A stretch of 64,000 nt of DNA, taken from NCBI GenBank assembly GCA_037957365.1, contig JARHVA010001923.1, forward strand, positions 2,522,501 to 2,586,500, given 5' to 3'. Position numbers and translations under genes: made by a program. Below the pieces are notes generated by a model. It was given only the letters and a program-made list of their open reading frames with translations. It was not told the DNA's origin and ran no database searches. Positions 32,131-44,281 of the stretch are shown one piece after another. This DNA is from Torreya grandis (lineage: Eukaryota > Streptophyta > Pinopsida > Cupressales > Taxaceae). Each line of letters opens with the position of its first letter. Within the stretch, counting starts at the first letter, position 1.

Positions 32131-32812
32131 AGTTGAGGTGAGGGACCTCATTATTTTAGAGTTGCAAAACTACTAGAAGGCTAGGGGGAGGCTCTTTCCT
32201 GCAAGAATAGCTATCCGAGGGAGATCCACTCAGACACTGGGCAATAAAAATAGAAGTTTTAACTTATACCTTACATGTTACAAATTTATAATTATTAATT
32301 ACTTACAAACTTTTGAATATCTTGTTTGCAGGTTTGTGGTGGAAAGATTGGGGTGAAAATACCCCAAATCTTCAAAAGCTAGCCCTCCAAATTTTATCTC
32401 AACCTTGTAGCACTTCTGGATGTAAACACAATTGGAGTTTGTTTGACACCATTCACATGAAGAAGCGCAATAAGTTGACTCAACAACGCCTCAATGGTCT
32501 CATTTTTATGCAATACAATCTTCAACTTTGCATAATAAAGGTGGAGGACACATCACAGGAACCTACTAATTTGGATGAGATCAATCCCTACACTGATTGG
32601 ACCGCATAGAGTGAGGAGACCACTTGTTCACAAGGGACGAGATTGATGATTTCAAAAGGCAAGCTATGGAGGGTGTAGGCAATGGTACGGTTAAAGCAAG
32701 AGAGATTGGATTGGATGACATCTTTGTAGATGTTGTTGAACATGAGGTAGAGGAGTCACAACCATCTACTACCAAGATGGAGCCAAATCTTCCTCCATTT
32801 CGTCCATGATGA
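32131..32812 (+). pseudogene. hAT transposase, C-terminal dimerisation region (copy A)
   Basis: After the target duplication the host sequence resumes with aggtgagggacctcattatt, as in copy B. From 32328 the frame reads WWKDWGENTPNLQKLALQIL, then CSTSGCKHNWSLFDTIHMKK and RNKLTQQRLNGLIFMQYNLQ. This is the hallmark hAT dimerisation block (C-S-x-S-x-C-x-x-N-W-S and K-R-N-x-L). An acidic tail follows (32624-32809: IGLDDIFVDVVEHEVEESQP). The block before 32328 corresponds to an intron in copy B. It is the best preserved part of copy A. Confidence 0.78.
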
Positions 32813-32881
32813 AACAGGAGTAAAGCATACAAGAGGAGATAGTGTAAGCTCTAGGAGTAGAATAACCAAGTGTTGACGGTC

Positions 32882-33140
32882 CTGCATTCGTAGCTGCGAG
32901 GGAAACGAAAATGAAAAGTGGTGTGATGAAAGGGTAAGTCTGGGAGCGAAGGAGCGAGGATAAGAAAATGCAAATGCAAAGGAAGAATTGTAGTTGGTGA
33001 GAGAGGTGTTGAGGAGGTATAAATAGATAAGTGAGTTGCTCACACACATCAAACAACCCATAACCATTAATGAAAGGGTGAGATACATGAGGGAATGAAT
33101 AGCAGTTACCACCAAGGGAGATTCAGCACGAGGCAAAGAA
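32882..33140. other. Unassigned spacer between hAT copy A and a LINE
   Basis: No coding signal or paired ends seen. It may include the lost right end of the hAT. Confidence 0.35.
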
Positions 33141-33527
33141 TTATAAATGATTTAATAAAACAGAAAGGTCTCATCTTTCATTGTTGTGGGGTGATTTGAT
33201 GTTTGTGATTTTTTTGAAATAAATACACCAAAGGTCCATATGGTACAAAGAGTACGAGCATGCACTCTTTTTTCTTTCCATTTTTTTGGAACATTTTTGG
33301 CACTAGGGGGACTTCGCTTAGAGAGTCTAAGAAGAGGGTAGCGAGGCCAAGCCAATCTAAATGTATGGTGCTTTCAAATTTTGAGAAGACCCCAACCTCA
33401 GTGCCCACTTTGAAGGTTCGGCGCCTTATTAGCATCCGTGAAGTAATGAGAGAAGGAAATTTGTTCGAAGAAAGGATAAGCGGTAAATGCAAGGCCAAGA
33501 AGGAAATTGAGCTTCCAGTTAGGAGTG

Positions 33528-34950
33528 TTATGAATTCCAATTAAAAGTGTTGTTTTTCTTCATAGCATTGATAAAAAGGAGGGAATAGCCCTCACATTCT
33601 ACTGAGGCAACTTTATAAGCTTTGTCCATGAGCCATCCTTCCACTAGTGCATGGACTTCTACCTCATTATTGATGGCATGAGGGAGGTACGAGGCAAAGG
33701 CTGCAATAAATTTCCCAGAGGAGGTCCTTAGGATACAACCATAGCATGCAGTTTCAAGGTTGCCTTTAGAGGCACCGTCAAAATTCAACTTACACTAGCC
33801 TGATTTGGGGAGACCCCAATGAGCAAGCACCCTTGGGTAAGGAGCAAGCTTCTTCTTGTTGGAGACCACAGGCAAGGAGATGTGGGACCAGTTGTGAAGT
33901 AAGGAGATGTGGGGCCAGTTGAACTGAGATGACCCCCATTCTGAGATAGCCACGTCTATTTTGTGGATAAGCTTGTCCCATGGGAGAGACTTATCGCTAA
34001 AGATCTTTCTGCTCCGTTCCAACCAAAGGTTCCACATTACTAAGGCGATCCAAGCAGCCCAAAGTGGGAAGAGGAATGGGGAGGATGGATAAAACCATCC
34101 CCAAATAAGATCCACATTGGTGTCAGGGAAAACTCAATAGAAAGAGAGCTTTTATAGCAGCCAAGACCATGTTCTACTAGCTATTGAGCAGTGAAGAAGG
34201 ATGTGCTCTAATAATTTTTAACTAACCTTGCAATGGATATATCTGTTTGGGAGTTGGAAGGAGCACTTTTGGAGGTTGTCGAAGGTGAGGATCTTTTTAT
34301 GAGCTACCAACCAAGCAAAAGCTCCTTTTGGGAGATTCCAATAGGACAAAAATTCTATTAGGTCAATCGTGAGTCACACATAGATCAGCTTGGTAGGGCA
34401 TGAGTCTCTAACTGAGATTAAGTGCATAAGAGCTAGTGGGAGAACCATCCCAATGTAGGATATCAGCTTTATCACTAGGATGAAGGGCCCTAGTTTGAAG
34501 GATGGAGGTGGGCAAAGTGACCTGATCATAGGGAGCATCAAGATCATTCCAACTTCTTAATGATGGAGTGGAACTTAGGGTAGCATCCAGAGGGAGGATG
34601 TAATTGATGAGCTACAAACCCCAAGAAACTAACGATAGCTCCTTAATTTCTACTAGAGAAACTGTGTTTTTTAGTGGAGTAAAATCAGAACAAGAGTCCT
34701 ATAAGTCAATGAGGGCCATCGATCCAATTTCCCATGTGAGATGCTCTAAGATGATGGGTCTGCAGGAGCAAATTAAGTTCCAAATGTGGTAACCCCTATG
34801 CAAAACTATAGTGGAAAAAATATGCTCATAGGCAAAAGAGTCTAAATATTTAGATCTAATAACTTTGCTCCAAAGTTGATCTATATTATCGAAAAGACGC
34901 CAGAGTAATTTTGCTTCCAGGGTCGAAATGTAGATTTTGACGTTTGTGAG
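33528..34950 (-). pseudogene. LINE ORF2 zinc-binding and RNase H region
   Basis: Frame 34992-34699 has LEAKLLWRLFDNIDQLWSKV, typical of the region after the thumb. Frame 34115-33795 has WIALVMWNLWLERSRKIF, the W-x-x-W-x-x-R-N-x-x-F block that precedes RNase H. Frame 33788-33528 then starts NFDGASKGN, the first catalytic motif of RNase HI, with YGCILRTSSGKFIAA and, further on, EVHALVEGWLMD (the glutamate). The last aspartate block (E-C/S-D) reads VECEGYSLLFINAM, so one catalytic residue has changed. Confidence 0.75.
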
Positions 34951-36230
34951 GTTGATTTGCGAAGATGCTTTGGGAGACGAGCTCTCTTCCAACGGATGAG
35001 GGGGATCTTTTTCTCCTCATTGGATCCCTGCCATAAAAAAACATTTTTTGGTTGATAAGAGTAAGGGTACTTGCAGGAATTATGGGAACCGACAACACGT
35101 AGTTGGGGAGAGCTTGAAGAACCAACTTGAGGAGTTGAATACAGCTAGAGGAGCTGAATACGAAGCCATCTACCTTTCCAGGAGAGAAGTGTAAGATCAT
35201 TTTTTTCTAGGAAGTCCTTCCATAGTTGTTTTCTACCCACACCTGAAAGGAAAGGGACACCCAAGTGTTTGCTACGAAGAGAGCCTACCTGAAAACATAG
35301 AATAACTGCCAACATGTGTTGAAGGTAAGGAGGGGTGTTGAAGATGAAGATCTCTAACTTCTCAGAGTTGATGATTAGCCTTGAAAAAACAAATTAAGTG
35401 TCAAGGATTTCTTTGAGAGAATTGGCTTCTTCTCTATTGGTCGACCAAGGAGAAGAGAGTCATCCACAAACAAAAGGTGGGAAACTAGGGACGAGGGAAC
35501 GGGGGGTGTCCAGTTGAGAGCTTCAATCATGAAGATGAAGAGGTAGGGGAGACGAGATCTCCTTCACAAAGGCTGCGAGAGCTAGGGAAGAAACTTGTTG
35601 GGCTGCCATTAACCAAGGAGGGGGTTTGGGGGGAGAGTGGGCTGAGCTAATACAACCAAGGATCAAATCCCACCAAAGGGCCAAGCAACCAAACTTCTCA
35701 AGTACAGAGTAGAGGAAATAACCAGTTGACTCTATCAAAAGCCTTATCGATGCCCAGCTTGGCCATCCTTTATTTGGATTGTGAGACTGAGAGGGAATAA
35801 ATCGCTTCATGTGCAAGAACCACCTTATCTAGAATTTGCTTTCCTTGCACAAATCCCCCTTGTTCTTGGAATATGAGAGCTCGAAGGACGACCTTAAGCC
35901 TCTTGGCCAAAGCTTTGGTGAGGATTTTGTGGAGTGTTGCAAACGTTGATTCGCTAGAAGTCAGTAAAAGAGGAGATGGTGGATATTTTTAAAATGAAGG
36001 CAAGATCTTTAAGGATTTTCTTTGATTTCCGAGCCTCATTAATGATTGCGGTAACCTCTCTACCAACAAGATCCCAAAAGTGATGATAAAAGGCAATTGG
36101 GAAGTCGTTCAAGTCTAGGGCCTTGACACCAAACATTGCAAACGCTGAAGCCTTGATTTCTTCTAGAGTGAAGCGGATAATTGAGGGAATATCCACTAAG
36201 AACACATCCATGGACACTTTAGCGATAATT
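34950..36230 (-). pseudogene. LINE ORF2 reverse transcriptase remnant
   Basis: The block at 36217-35954 has FTLEEIKASAFAMFGVKALD and DLVGREVTAIINEA, the entry to the palm (I-x-x-A-x-F-x-M-x-x-x-K-x-P-G-x-D-G-F). At about 35455-35480 the minus strand encodes HLLFVDDSLLL, a V-D-D version of the catalytic Y/F-A-D-D box. Then 35200-34886 has LLKLVLQALPNYVLSVPIIP, the conserved thumb segment before F-x-W-G. It is disrupted by several frameshifts. Confidence 0.7.
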
Positions 36231-36479
36231 TGATCTTGATCTAACAGATTCTGAAATTAGGCAGCTCCTTACAAATATCAGAGGGAGTCCCCATATGGGA
36301 GTTGTTCAGGAGGAAGATTTTGCTAATCCTATTTCCCTGTCATTGCGAGATAGTTGACTTGTGAAAAAACCTATAGCAAGCCAAGATTCTCTGAACTTTT
36401 GTTTTTGAAAAAAAAATTATTTGGAGTAGACGACTTCCAAAGAGTTCAGAAGGAATTTTTCTTGAGCCAAAAGTAGGTT

Positions 36480-37420
36480 AGATAGTCCCAAATCCTAGAT
36501 AAGTTCATTAAGGAGAAAGAGGTCACCTTCTAATTGCTGCTTTTGGGAGAAGATACTCTTGAAATGAGTTAGGTTCCAATCTTTGAGACAACTCCATAGG
36601 TATTTCAGCTTTTACCATAAACCGGAATGCTTTGGAACCTTGGAGGAGAGAGCATTCTTTCCACCATGACTTGACCAGGCCTATGATGGATTGATCTCTA
36701 AACCACATTTGCTTGAATATGAAAGGGCATCTAGGGGGAATTTGGTCCGTGGAAATGTCCACCAAGATGGGTGAATGGTCAAAAACCCAAAACTTTCAAG
36801 ATGCAAGATTCAATGATCCATTGGGCTGCCATCCAAGATTCAAAGAGAAATATGTCAATACATTTCACAATGCTGCAAAAGCCAACCCTTATGTTAGTCT
36901 ATGAGAACCTACCTTCTTTCGGGGTACTATCGATAAGGTTGCAGCAAGAGACAAACTTTGAGAAGTCTTTTTGTGATTGTGTGATCTTTTGGCTACCTCC
37001 TCTTTTTTAGATGATGATAGAACTGTATTGAAATCCCTACAAGCACATTTAGATCGAAAAAAGCACAAAGTTTGGCCCAAGTACGTTTCTTAAGACCAAA
37101 CAGGTTAGGACCGTAGAAATTAATCATGCATACCTGGATACATTCACCAAAACAGAACACATCGCAGCAGATCCAGTTTTTGTTTGAGATCAACAAGGAC
37201 AGCTAACCGATCTTGGGTCCCAAAGAATACCAAGGCCCCCAAAGGCTCCTTTTGCATCTACAACCAATGCCTCCCACGAGGGCCAGAATTTTTTAATGGA
37301 GGCGGCAAACTCAAAGGCGGACATTTTTGTCTCTCAAAGAAAAACATCATGTCTACAGAACTTTAGTTGTCACTTTACCAGCTTCTATTTGTTAGAAGTG
37401 TTCAAGCTTCGAACATTGCA
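36480..37420 (-). pseudogene. LINE ORF2 endonuclease remnant
   Basis: Minus-strand translation reads MKCLTCNV-RSLNTSNK, then FCRHDVFLQ/ETKMSAFEFA (the catalytic glutamate in the Q-E-T-K motif), then KGAFGGLGILWDPRSV, MINFYGP and, further on, FKQMWFRDQSIIGLVKSWW. These are the N-W-N, Q-E-T-K, G-G-L-x-I-x-W and H-x-F-K-x-x-W-x blocks of plant L1 apurinic-type endonucleases. The G-D-F-N block is damaged. The domain nicks target DNA to prime reverse transcription. Confidence 0.7.
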
Positions 37421-38850
37421 AGTGAGGCACTTCATTTAAACAAAGGAGGGCTCTTCTCCCTTTTTGAACATTCATGGTAAACAATTCTTGTTGCATCTTA
37501 TGACAGACAAGATCAGATGTGCTCATATGAACATTCAAAGAAGAGATAGTGATAGGCATTTGCGAGATGCCCAAAGAAATGGGAGTCAAAGAAAGAGAAG
37601 TAGAGGCACACTCACTTTCAAATTTAGCGGCTTCATATTCACAAAGGGTGACAGTTGTGGAGGTGGGAGCAGGAGGGGGGCGAATCCCTCCGGGGACATG
37701 AGGAAGAGGGGAGGACGGGAGACAAGAGAGGATCAGTAGGAGAGGAATGTCGGTGGGAGGGGTGAGGGGAAGGAGAAGAGGTAAGAGGAGGGGAAGAGAT
37801 TTGGATGCCAACAGTATGAAAGGGATTAGAGAAGAGAGGGCTGGGGTGAGAACCAATTGCAAGAGGTGGGCGAGGCCAGGGGGAATTGGAGCAGGCACCA
37901 AAATTTGGCACAACAAAGGTAAACAGTTACTTCCAATGGCCAAGAGAGGAGCGGATATTGACAAAGGCAGGGATAGGAAGAGAAATGTTGGCCCTGATGC
38001 AAATGCTCAGATGGGAGATGTCATCTAAGGTAACTTCCCCAAGGTTGGAGCCAATTTTTCAAAATTGTCAACCTTTTGGTAGAGGAAGAAAACCATCCAG
38101 AAGAATGCAAACTATGGAGAGGAGGTTGGCAGGGTTGAAGGGGTCAAAATAAAGCACCCATGGATGAAGGAAAAGGGTAGCATTTTGAAAATGCCATGGG
38201 CCACCAGAGGCAACAGACTAACACGATTCAAAAGAGGTGAAGTTAACTTGGAAGAAGCCCATCAGGAAGAGTTTAATGGCAGAGTCTCCAAAGCAGGACC
38301 ATGAGTCCAAAATCCATTTGAGCAACAACTGGGGGGGCGGCGAGAGTCCATCAAAACGGTTGGTGAGGGAGGAGGATTCAAGAAAGTGGTTGTCAATCTG
38401 AAGGATGTTGTCATCAAGGTCCAAATCAATATTTTTATAGAAATGGTGTGAGGCAAGGGCAAAAGGAGACTTGATAGGAGGGATAGAAGATTTACTCACC
38501 TATGAAAATGAGAAGCAAGGAGGTTGGGCCAAACCTTCCCAGAGTGCAAGCCAATCACAATACTTTTCGATGCAAAGAGAAATTTGGGTGGCAAGGGAGC
38601 CTTGAAGTGCTAAGCCAAAGGAGGCCCAGGGCCCAAAATAGATGGGTGGACATCATTAGAGGACCCAATTGGAGGTTGCAACAAGGATAGATTTTGTGCA
38701 GAGATGGAAAAGTGGCGTGATTATAATGGCACTTGAAAATGGACTGGTTGTGGATCACAAATAGGCCCTTATTTTGAAGAGAAGACCATGAGAAGGATCT
38801 TGGAGGGCGTGCATGGTTCACTTAGGAGACCAACCTGCCATGGTACCCAA
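37392..38850 (-). pseudogene. LINE ORF1 remnant
   Basis: Frames on the minus strand include DLDDNILQIDNHFLESSSLT and WILDSWSCFGDSAIKLFLMG, which fits the DUF4283-type N-terminal region of plant L1 ORF1. They are followed by a long proline/serine-rich stretch (37964-37639) as in the C-terminal half. The DUF4283 assignment rests on order and on the W/F pattern, so it is moderate. ORF1 proteins bind the element's RNA. The purine-rich plus strand at 37.65-37.85 kb is the complement of this proline-rich part and explains the open frames opposite it. Confidence 0.5.
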
Positions 38851-39059
38851 GAAACTGATCATCGCTAAAGGATTTGACCGTATACTTTTTCTCCCAAATA
38901 AGAGGCTAGGGGCTAGATTCACCACAGATGTCAAACCCTACATGGATTGATATGCTTTTTTCATCCTTGTTGAGGGATCTAAAGAAGAATGGATCTCCCC
39001 ACAAGCCAAGTCCAAGTCCTACAACAACAAAGCTAGCCGACAATGCATTTTTACAATAT

Positions 39060-39240
39060 CTAATGTGATATAATATACACAACTTTTATACTGTTTCATA
39101 CACAATAAACACATTAACTCATATTGTTTCATATAAATATACACATTTCCATTGTTATATAGTATGCACTATAACTCAAATTGTTTCATATACAATATAC
39201 ACATTTATATTGCTATCAAGTATGCACAATAATTCTTGTA
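39060..39240. repeat. Degenerate ~60-bp tandem repeat, about 2.5 units
   Basis: The phrase attgtttcatatacaatata with a following cacattt...atgcacaataa-type segment recurs at about 39095, 39120 and 39178 with changes. Confidence 0.6.
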
Positions 39241-40775
39241 TGGTTTTCTCATCTTAACAAGGTACCTAATTCTAAGATAGAATTGCATGTTGTATAATAA
39301 TAACATTTTGTCCTATGTACCCCACTAGTGGGCTCTAGTATGTAACACATAATCCATTATGGATCTTCTCACATTATTCCAATGTAGAGCCTTTGCTTTG
39401 CTAAGCATTGAATTCCGCTATGTTTGACTATAGAATCACTGCTCCAATGAAGCACTGAACCACACATTCTACTAACGCCATAGAGCATACAATATCTATC
39501 TACAATATGGAGCTTTTGTGTTTTATATTAACAAGAGCACGCACACAACTGTTCTACCTTTACTATATATAACAAATAGATCTCCATGTTTTAATATAAC
39601 CAAACTAAGCTTCCATTCAAACAAGTTTGCTCTTATAGCGAATCAGTGTCTCATTATTAGTGCACTTCGAGTGTACTGTTATGCATTGACAGAGCCTAGA
39701 TACAACTAGGTTTATTATTTTGCCACATATCCACACTATGCTCCTCAAGACCATAAACAAAACAACCCAACGCTTCAAAAGGAAGCTTTATCAAGGTCCC
39801 AATAATCCATACGAAGAAATAGTAAAACATCAAAGTACTAATTTTGGTTTAACATCATCAAAGGGTTGTGAACTGGTTTTGGACCTTTGTCAAACAATTT
39901 GTAATCAAGTATATTTCCAACAAAGGTTGTAGGAATCAATAAATAACAACTCAAAGCACTCTTATCAAAAATACAAAATCTTTGCTTACCTGGAGATACG
40001 CCTTCTCCGTCACCAAATGCCAAAACCACTGCCTATTCATTATTCATTACTCATGGAATGAATCTAATCGTGCACCCAAAATGCCATAAAAGGCAGAATA
40101 TAATTCATCTGATATGCCTAAACGTATCCTGCTCTCCAATACACAAATCCTTCCAAGTCTTATAGCTCCTGTGCACCAGTCATTGGTGTGGAAATGAAAC
40201 TGTAGTACCAGAACGTTTGCTAGGCACATTACAATGCCCGCAAACCAAACAGCTTCAAATAACAACCTCAAAGTGGCCGCTTTCAATCTGCTTTGCACAG
40301 ATTAAGCGGTCATGGGAATTACACCAAGTACAGCTAGACACAAGAATTTGTATCTTCCCTTTGAACTTGCACAACTGAAGCCCTCAAGAGGTGATGGCCT
40401 AGCTGGTTACTATAAATATGGCTTGAATTAAGGCAGAATTTCAAGCACAAATTTCCCCTAATGGCATCTTTAATCCCTCCGCCCAGGTGTGAGCTATAGC
40501 TGTTCATTCTGTCTCATCTCTTTCTCAACAAAAACTAGAATCTGTTTCAAGCAGAACTTCCTCTTTATTCTTCAAACTACACTTTGCATTAAAAGTCTTT
40601 CAACTTTTAAAAGGACTCCTTCCTCTAAACCCACCTCCTCCAACACGTGCAAGTTTGATAATAATAATTCCTTCTCTAAACACAATCACTATGAAGCCAA
40701 AATCAAACGCAGTTGCATCTATCTACACAATTCTCTCCACTGCAATCACTATGTGCTAGACTATGGAAGTTTGAA

Positions 40776-40792
40776 TATATATATATATATAT
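40776..40792. repeat. (AT)n microsatellite
   Basis: Short uninterrupted AT run. Confidence 0.9.
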
Positions 40793-41386
40793 AATTTTCC
40801 ATTGGTAAACAAAACATGTTAATAAGACTACAAGGAAAGTAGATTCCATATAAGAGCTATGCCTTGTGTGAGGAGGCTGCCCGTAGGCTACCAGACCATT
40901 CCCTCATTGATACACCACACTCCCCTTAAAGCATGCGTCCTGTACTGCGTTTATCAAGCTGATGGCAAAGCATAAAGACTCTCCTCCTTACCCTTACCAT
41001 GCAACGATAAGATGAGATCCCCTTTCCCACTATCCTTGATACAAACATACTACATGCATGATTCCCCCCGCATAAAAAGATCACCACCTTTATTCTTTCA
41101 TCCTAGAATTTCTAGTTGCTCTAAATAAATGCACAATAACATGTGCTGACCAAAACCATTTGTTAACCTAAGTTAACTTCTTATCATGAATTGCAAGCCC
41201 CATTTGGGTGGTCAAATACCACCCATGCACAGCTAGTAGTGATCCTTAAGAATAGTAACAAGTGCCTTCCTCAAAATAAATAATGACCCGAATTGATTAA
41301 CTCCTTGTTAATTAATTACATGCTACATAATTGCAGGCTTCCGATGCACATATAATCACTAGATGTGTTCATACACACCAATTTTT

Positions 41387-41408
41387 TAATAATAATAATA
41401 ATAATAAT
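41387..41408. repeat. (AAT)n microsatellite
   Basis: Seven AAT units, followed about 15 bp later by a short attattatt run in the opposite sense (41415-41426), so the pair can form a small hairpin. Confidence 0.9.
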
Positions 41409-42879
41409 CACTAGATTATTATTATTACTATAAAGGTTTCCACTTGAGAAAAGGTAAGGGCCTAATTTGCCCCAAATGAGTAGTCATTACCCTAATGGCA
41501 TTTCCCTTCACGTAATTGAGTTAGTGAAGCAATAACCTAACTCCCTCAAAGCTTGTGAACCCACTGAGTGTACGAACACCACAATCATTGCTAGCTCAAA
41601 TGACCTATCAAGATCCTTTTCTAGGGGCCCATCTTGCCTAAAAAGGGCCGATGTTACAATGTATTCACACACTCAAGCTTATGCATCAAAATCACATCTA
41701 TATTATGTTTCTAACAAAGAGATTATATGTTCAAGAAGATGATTGCATATGTTTATATGTTGTTTTCCCATTTTGGTAGATGAATTTGGTTGTGTGTTCC
41801 ATTGGGAACTTTTATAGAATGCATTATTTATTAGAACTGAACTTTGTTCCAATGTATTTCCATTAGATAGTTTGAGGAATATAGGCATACGATGTGAAAT
41901 AAATGGAAAATTATCAAAATGCTCATTTATTTTCGACAATTGAACAGATATACCAGATAAGCTTCAATAATTGTTGAATGTAATTTTTTGAAAAACATAG
42001 AATAACTTGTATATATTTATTTATATATATACATAAAGTTTTCAGAATCCATAGGATTAGTGAGAAGGCTTGTGGAAACAATTGTGTAAAAGCTTATTTA
42101 TCAACATTTTGAATCACACTCTGTGATCCATCATCAAAATTGAGAAAATGTGTAGATTGCAGACTCGAGCTATCTTATATATATGACTCTAGTAAGAACA
42201 AAGAAATTGAATTCTCATAGTGATAGAAATTGTATAATCTCCTTGTCTAATTTTTCCGGTTTTGTTCAAGTAAAAAGTAAGGTTATTTTAGTATCGAAAA
42301 AGAGTGCAAAACTCACCTCTGATGGATTGTGACGAGTCCATTGTTGAGATGCTTAATAGGTATAAGTATAAACGGCAAGGGACAGTCAAGGGATGTCTCA
42401 GGATGGCAGTGCATACCCCGTGCAAAGTGGGGGATGGGAGAATGTCTTTGAGAAGTCTCAAAATCAGGGGACATCCCCTTTATTTTTAGTAGAGGGGGAC
42501 AAAAGGGGGGTGTTTCTTCCCTGTCTGCCCGTCCCCGAAACATCCGCGACAGGGGAGAAACAAGGATGTGTGTCCCTAGGGAACACTAAAAAAAAGAATA
42601 AAAAAGGAACCAAAACATTTTCTTGTGTCAAAATTAGCTAGATTTGGCAATGATAAAAATGAAAGACCCAACAACACATTGCTTGTGTTGAGGTTTGGGG
42701 CAAAACCTCAAAATTAAAAGACAATAGCAAAGGAAGTATGCCAAAAAATTGTGTTGAAACATAGATGGAAAAGGAAAAGAAATGAGGTAAATTGAGAAAA
42801 TGGATAAGGCCACCTGAAAATTGGATATGAAGGTTTGGGAACTAGGGTTTGCATGAGCATTTGTGCCCGAATATTTTAA

Positions 42880-43880
42880 AGTAGGTTTGTCCCTAGGTGG
42901 TCTTCCATGTCAAAGTTCAAGGGGAGTCCATAGGGCCCTCCACCCTAGATTTTTAAGCAGATAGTGCAGGACATTGTTGACCCAATAGAAGACAATGTGG
43001 CAAAGGCGATGGAGTTGATCTTGCAAACAATAGAATCTACTAAACTCATAAAATATGTCCGGATTCAAAAAGTTAATGATTGTCTCCAAAAGAGTGAGTC
43101 AAAACCCTGGCTGGTCGTCAACGTGCAAAGTATGGTAGAGGATACAACGTAGCCAAGAAATCATGTTTTGATCTTCAAATTCAAAGGCCTCAAGATGAAA
43201 TTAGGTTTTTTGGAATAATGGGCAAGGGACTAGTGGCAAGCTAAAGGGGGACTTGGATCTTATTCTCTCAAAAAATGGATATTTCATGGTGTTTATACTT
43301 GTATGGCAAGCAAAACTAAGGCTTTTGAAGGAGGACCATACTTCTATTTACAAGTTGATTGTTTAGAACGTTTTAGCTTTGGAGGGATTTGGATCCTTTG
43401 TTTTCCTTGTAAATTTCACTACCATTTTTGTATAGGAAGAGCTAGTATCGTACCCTTAGGCTGCAATATTGCAACTAGAGAATACATGGCCCTCATAAAT
43501 GTTTATGCCCATGTTACTCTTGAGGACAAGATCCACCAATGGAGGACTCTCAGTTGTATAATAAATGAATCCAAAGCCTACACTGGATAGTGGCATGTGA
43601 CTTTAATGCTATAACATCCCTTGCAAAATAAAGGTGGCCTTTAGAAACTTGAACCATCAAGTACTCTTCTTCGGGACAATATAGAATCTCTCAAGTTGGT
43701 GGATGTTGAACCTAAAGGTGACAAATTTAGATAAGATAACCTCAGAATTGATCAAATCTTCCTATCAGAGACACCAGACAAATTTCATCCTAGCGAATAT
43801 TGGTTTGAAAGAGGAAAAAATCTCCAATCGTCGGTCTTGAATGGGGCAAGTTCATAAATGTTAGCTACAAAAGCTACACC
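42880..43880 (+). pseudogene. LINE ORF2 endonuclease fragment (separate copy)
   Basis: On the plus strand 43303-43590 encodes FGGIWILCFPCKFHYHFCIG and then EYMALINVYAHVTLEDKIHQ, with WRTLSCII after it. These are the G-G-x-x-I-x-W and N-x-Y-x-P-x-x-x-x-x-K-x-x-x-W blocks of LINE endonucleases. After a frameshift it continues PLQNKGGLRK-type sequence (43615-43660), then ESLKLVDVEPKGDKFR and LRIDQIFLSETPDKFHPSEY. This is the usual stretch after G-D-F-N, with R-I-D-Q/R as the conserved catalytic region. It is a fragment; neither ORF1 nor reverse transcriptase accompanies it. Confidence 0.65.
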
Positions 43881-44281
43881 ACCTTCTACCTATCACAACT
43901 TCACAAAGGCATCCGAGCCAGAACTATTTGCTATAAAAGCTACATTATCGAAGAATACTATTTGGAGAATTATAAATACATACCATGAAAAAAACACAAG
44001 TAAATAGAAGAGAATGATATCTTTATTGCATAGGTACTATAAAGTTCACATACTCGGACTCAACAGGCCCATACAAATTTGACTCGACAATACTCGAAAA
44101 CTTAAATTTCTTAAAATAATATAAATTTTATACACATTACAGTTACAAAATGTATCAAATGAGTTTGTAAAACATTGCAGAAGTGTTTTCTATTAGATTT
44201 GGATACAAATAGAGTACAAAATCGCATCATAATGCAAATACAATAGCAAATTGCTACTTATAACTAATGAGTTTATGATGA

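Larger units (their letters stand above)
19095..32880 (+). mobile_element. hAT transposon copy A, split by later insertions
   Basis: The transposase reads on the plus strand in four pieces (19877-20350, 20350-21230, 22511-22815, 32131-32812). These are collinear with copy B at 44.0-50.96 kb in reverse. Removing the LTR at 21301-22510 and the gypsy element at 22816-32130 leaves about 3.3 kb, close to copy B without its insertions. The left end is estimated from similarity to the right end of copy B (stretches with ...gagtat... repeats, 19095-19400). The right end fades near 32880 and may be truncated. No 8-bp target duplication could be found. Confidence 0.72.
33140..38870 (-). mobile_element. 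L1-type LINE, near full length but decayed
   Basis: Read on the minus strand, the order is an ORF1-like region (38.85-37.45 kb), endonuclease (37.4-36.5 kb), reverse transcriptase (36.2-35.0 kb), zinc-binding region (35.0-33.9 kb) and RNase H (33.8-33.5 kb). This is the domain order of plant L1 elements. Stops and frameshifts are spread throughout. The 3' end is not sharply marked; no long poly(A) is visible near 33.14 kb. Confidence 0.75.
38871..42290. other. Unassigned stretch with small repeats
   Basis: No recognisable gene. A TATA-like motif (ctataaatat, 40414-40423) lies ~45 bp before an ATG (40461) that opens only a 12-codon frame in plus. The plus frame 40489-40794 and the minus frame 40298-40047 (hydrophobic start LRLLFEAVWFAGIVMCLANV) are unrecognised. 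From about 40790 the words taataagactacaagg after an A/T run could be the 3' end of a minus-strand LINE. Repeats inside are listed separately. Confidence 0.3.

Noticed and set aside
37464..38152. Arginine/glycine-rich plus-strand frames in the purine-rich segment
   Set aside because: They are antisense to the proline-rich part of a LINE ORF1 on the minus strand.
40411..40794. TATA-like motif followed by a 12-codon frame and a 101-codon frame, considered as a truncated plastid-targeted gene start
   Set aside because: The serine-rich translation could suggest a transit peptide, but the ATG frame closes after 12 codons, the longer frame starts elsewhere, and no mature protein follows.
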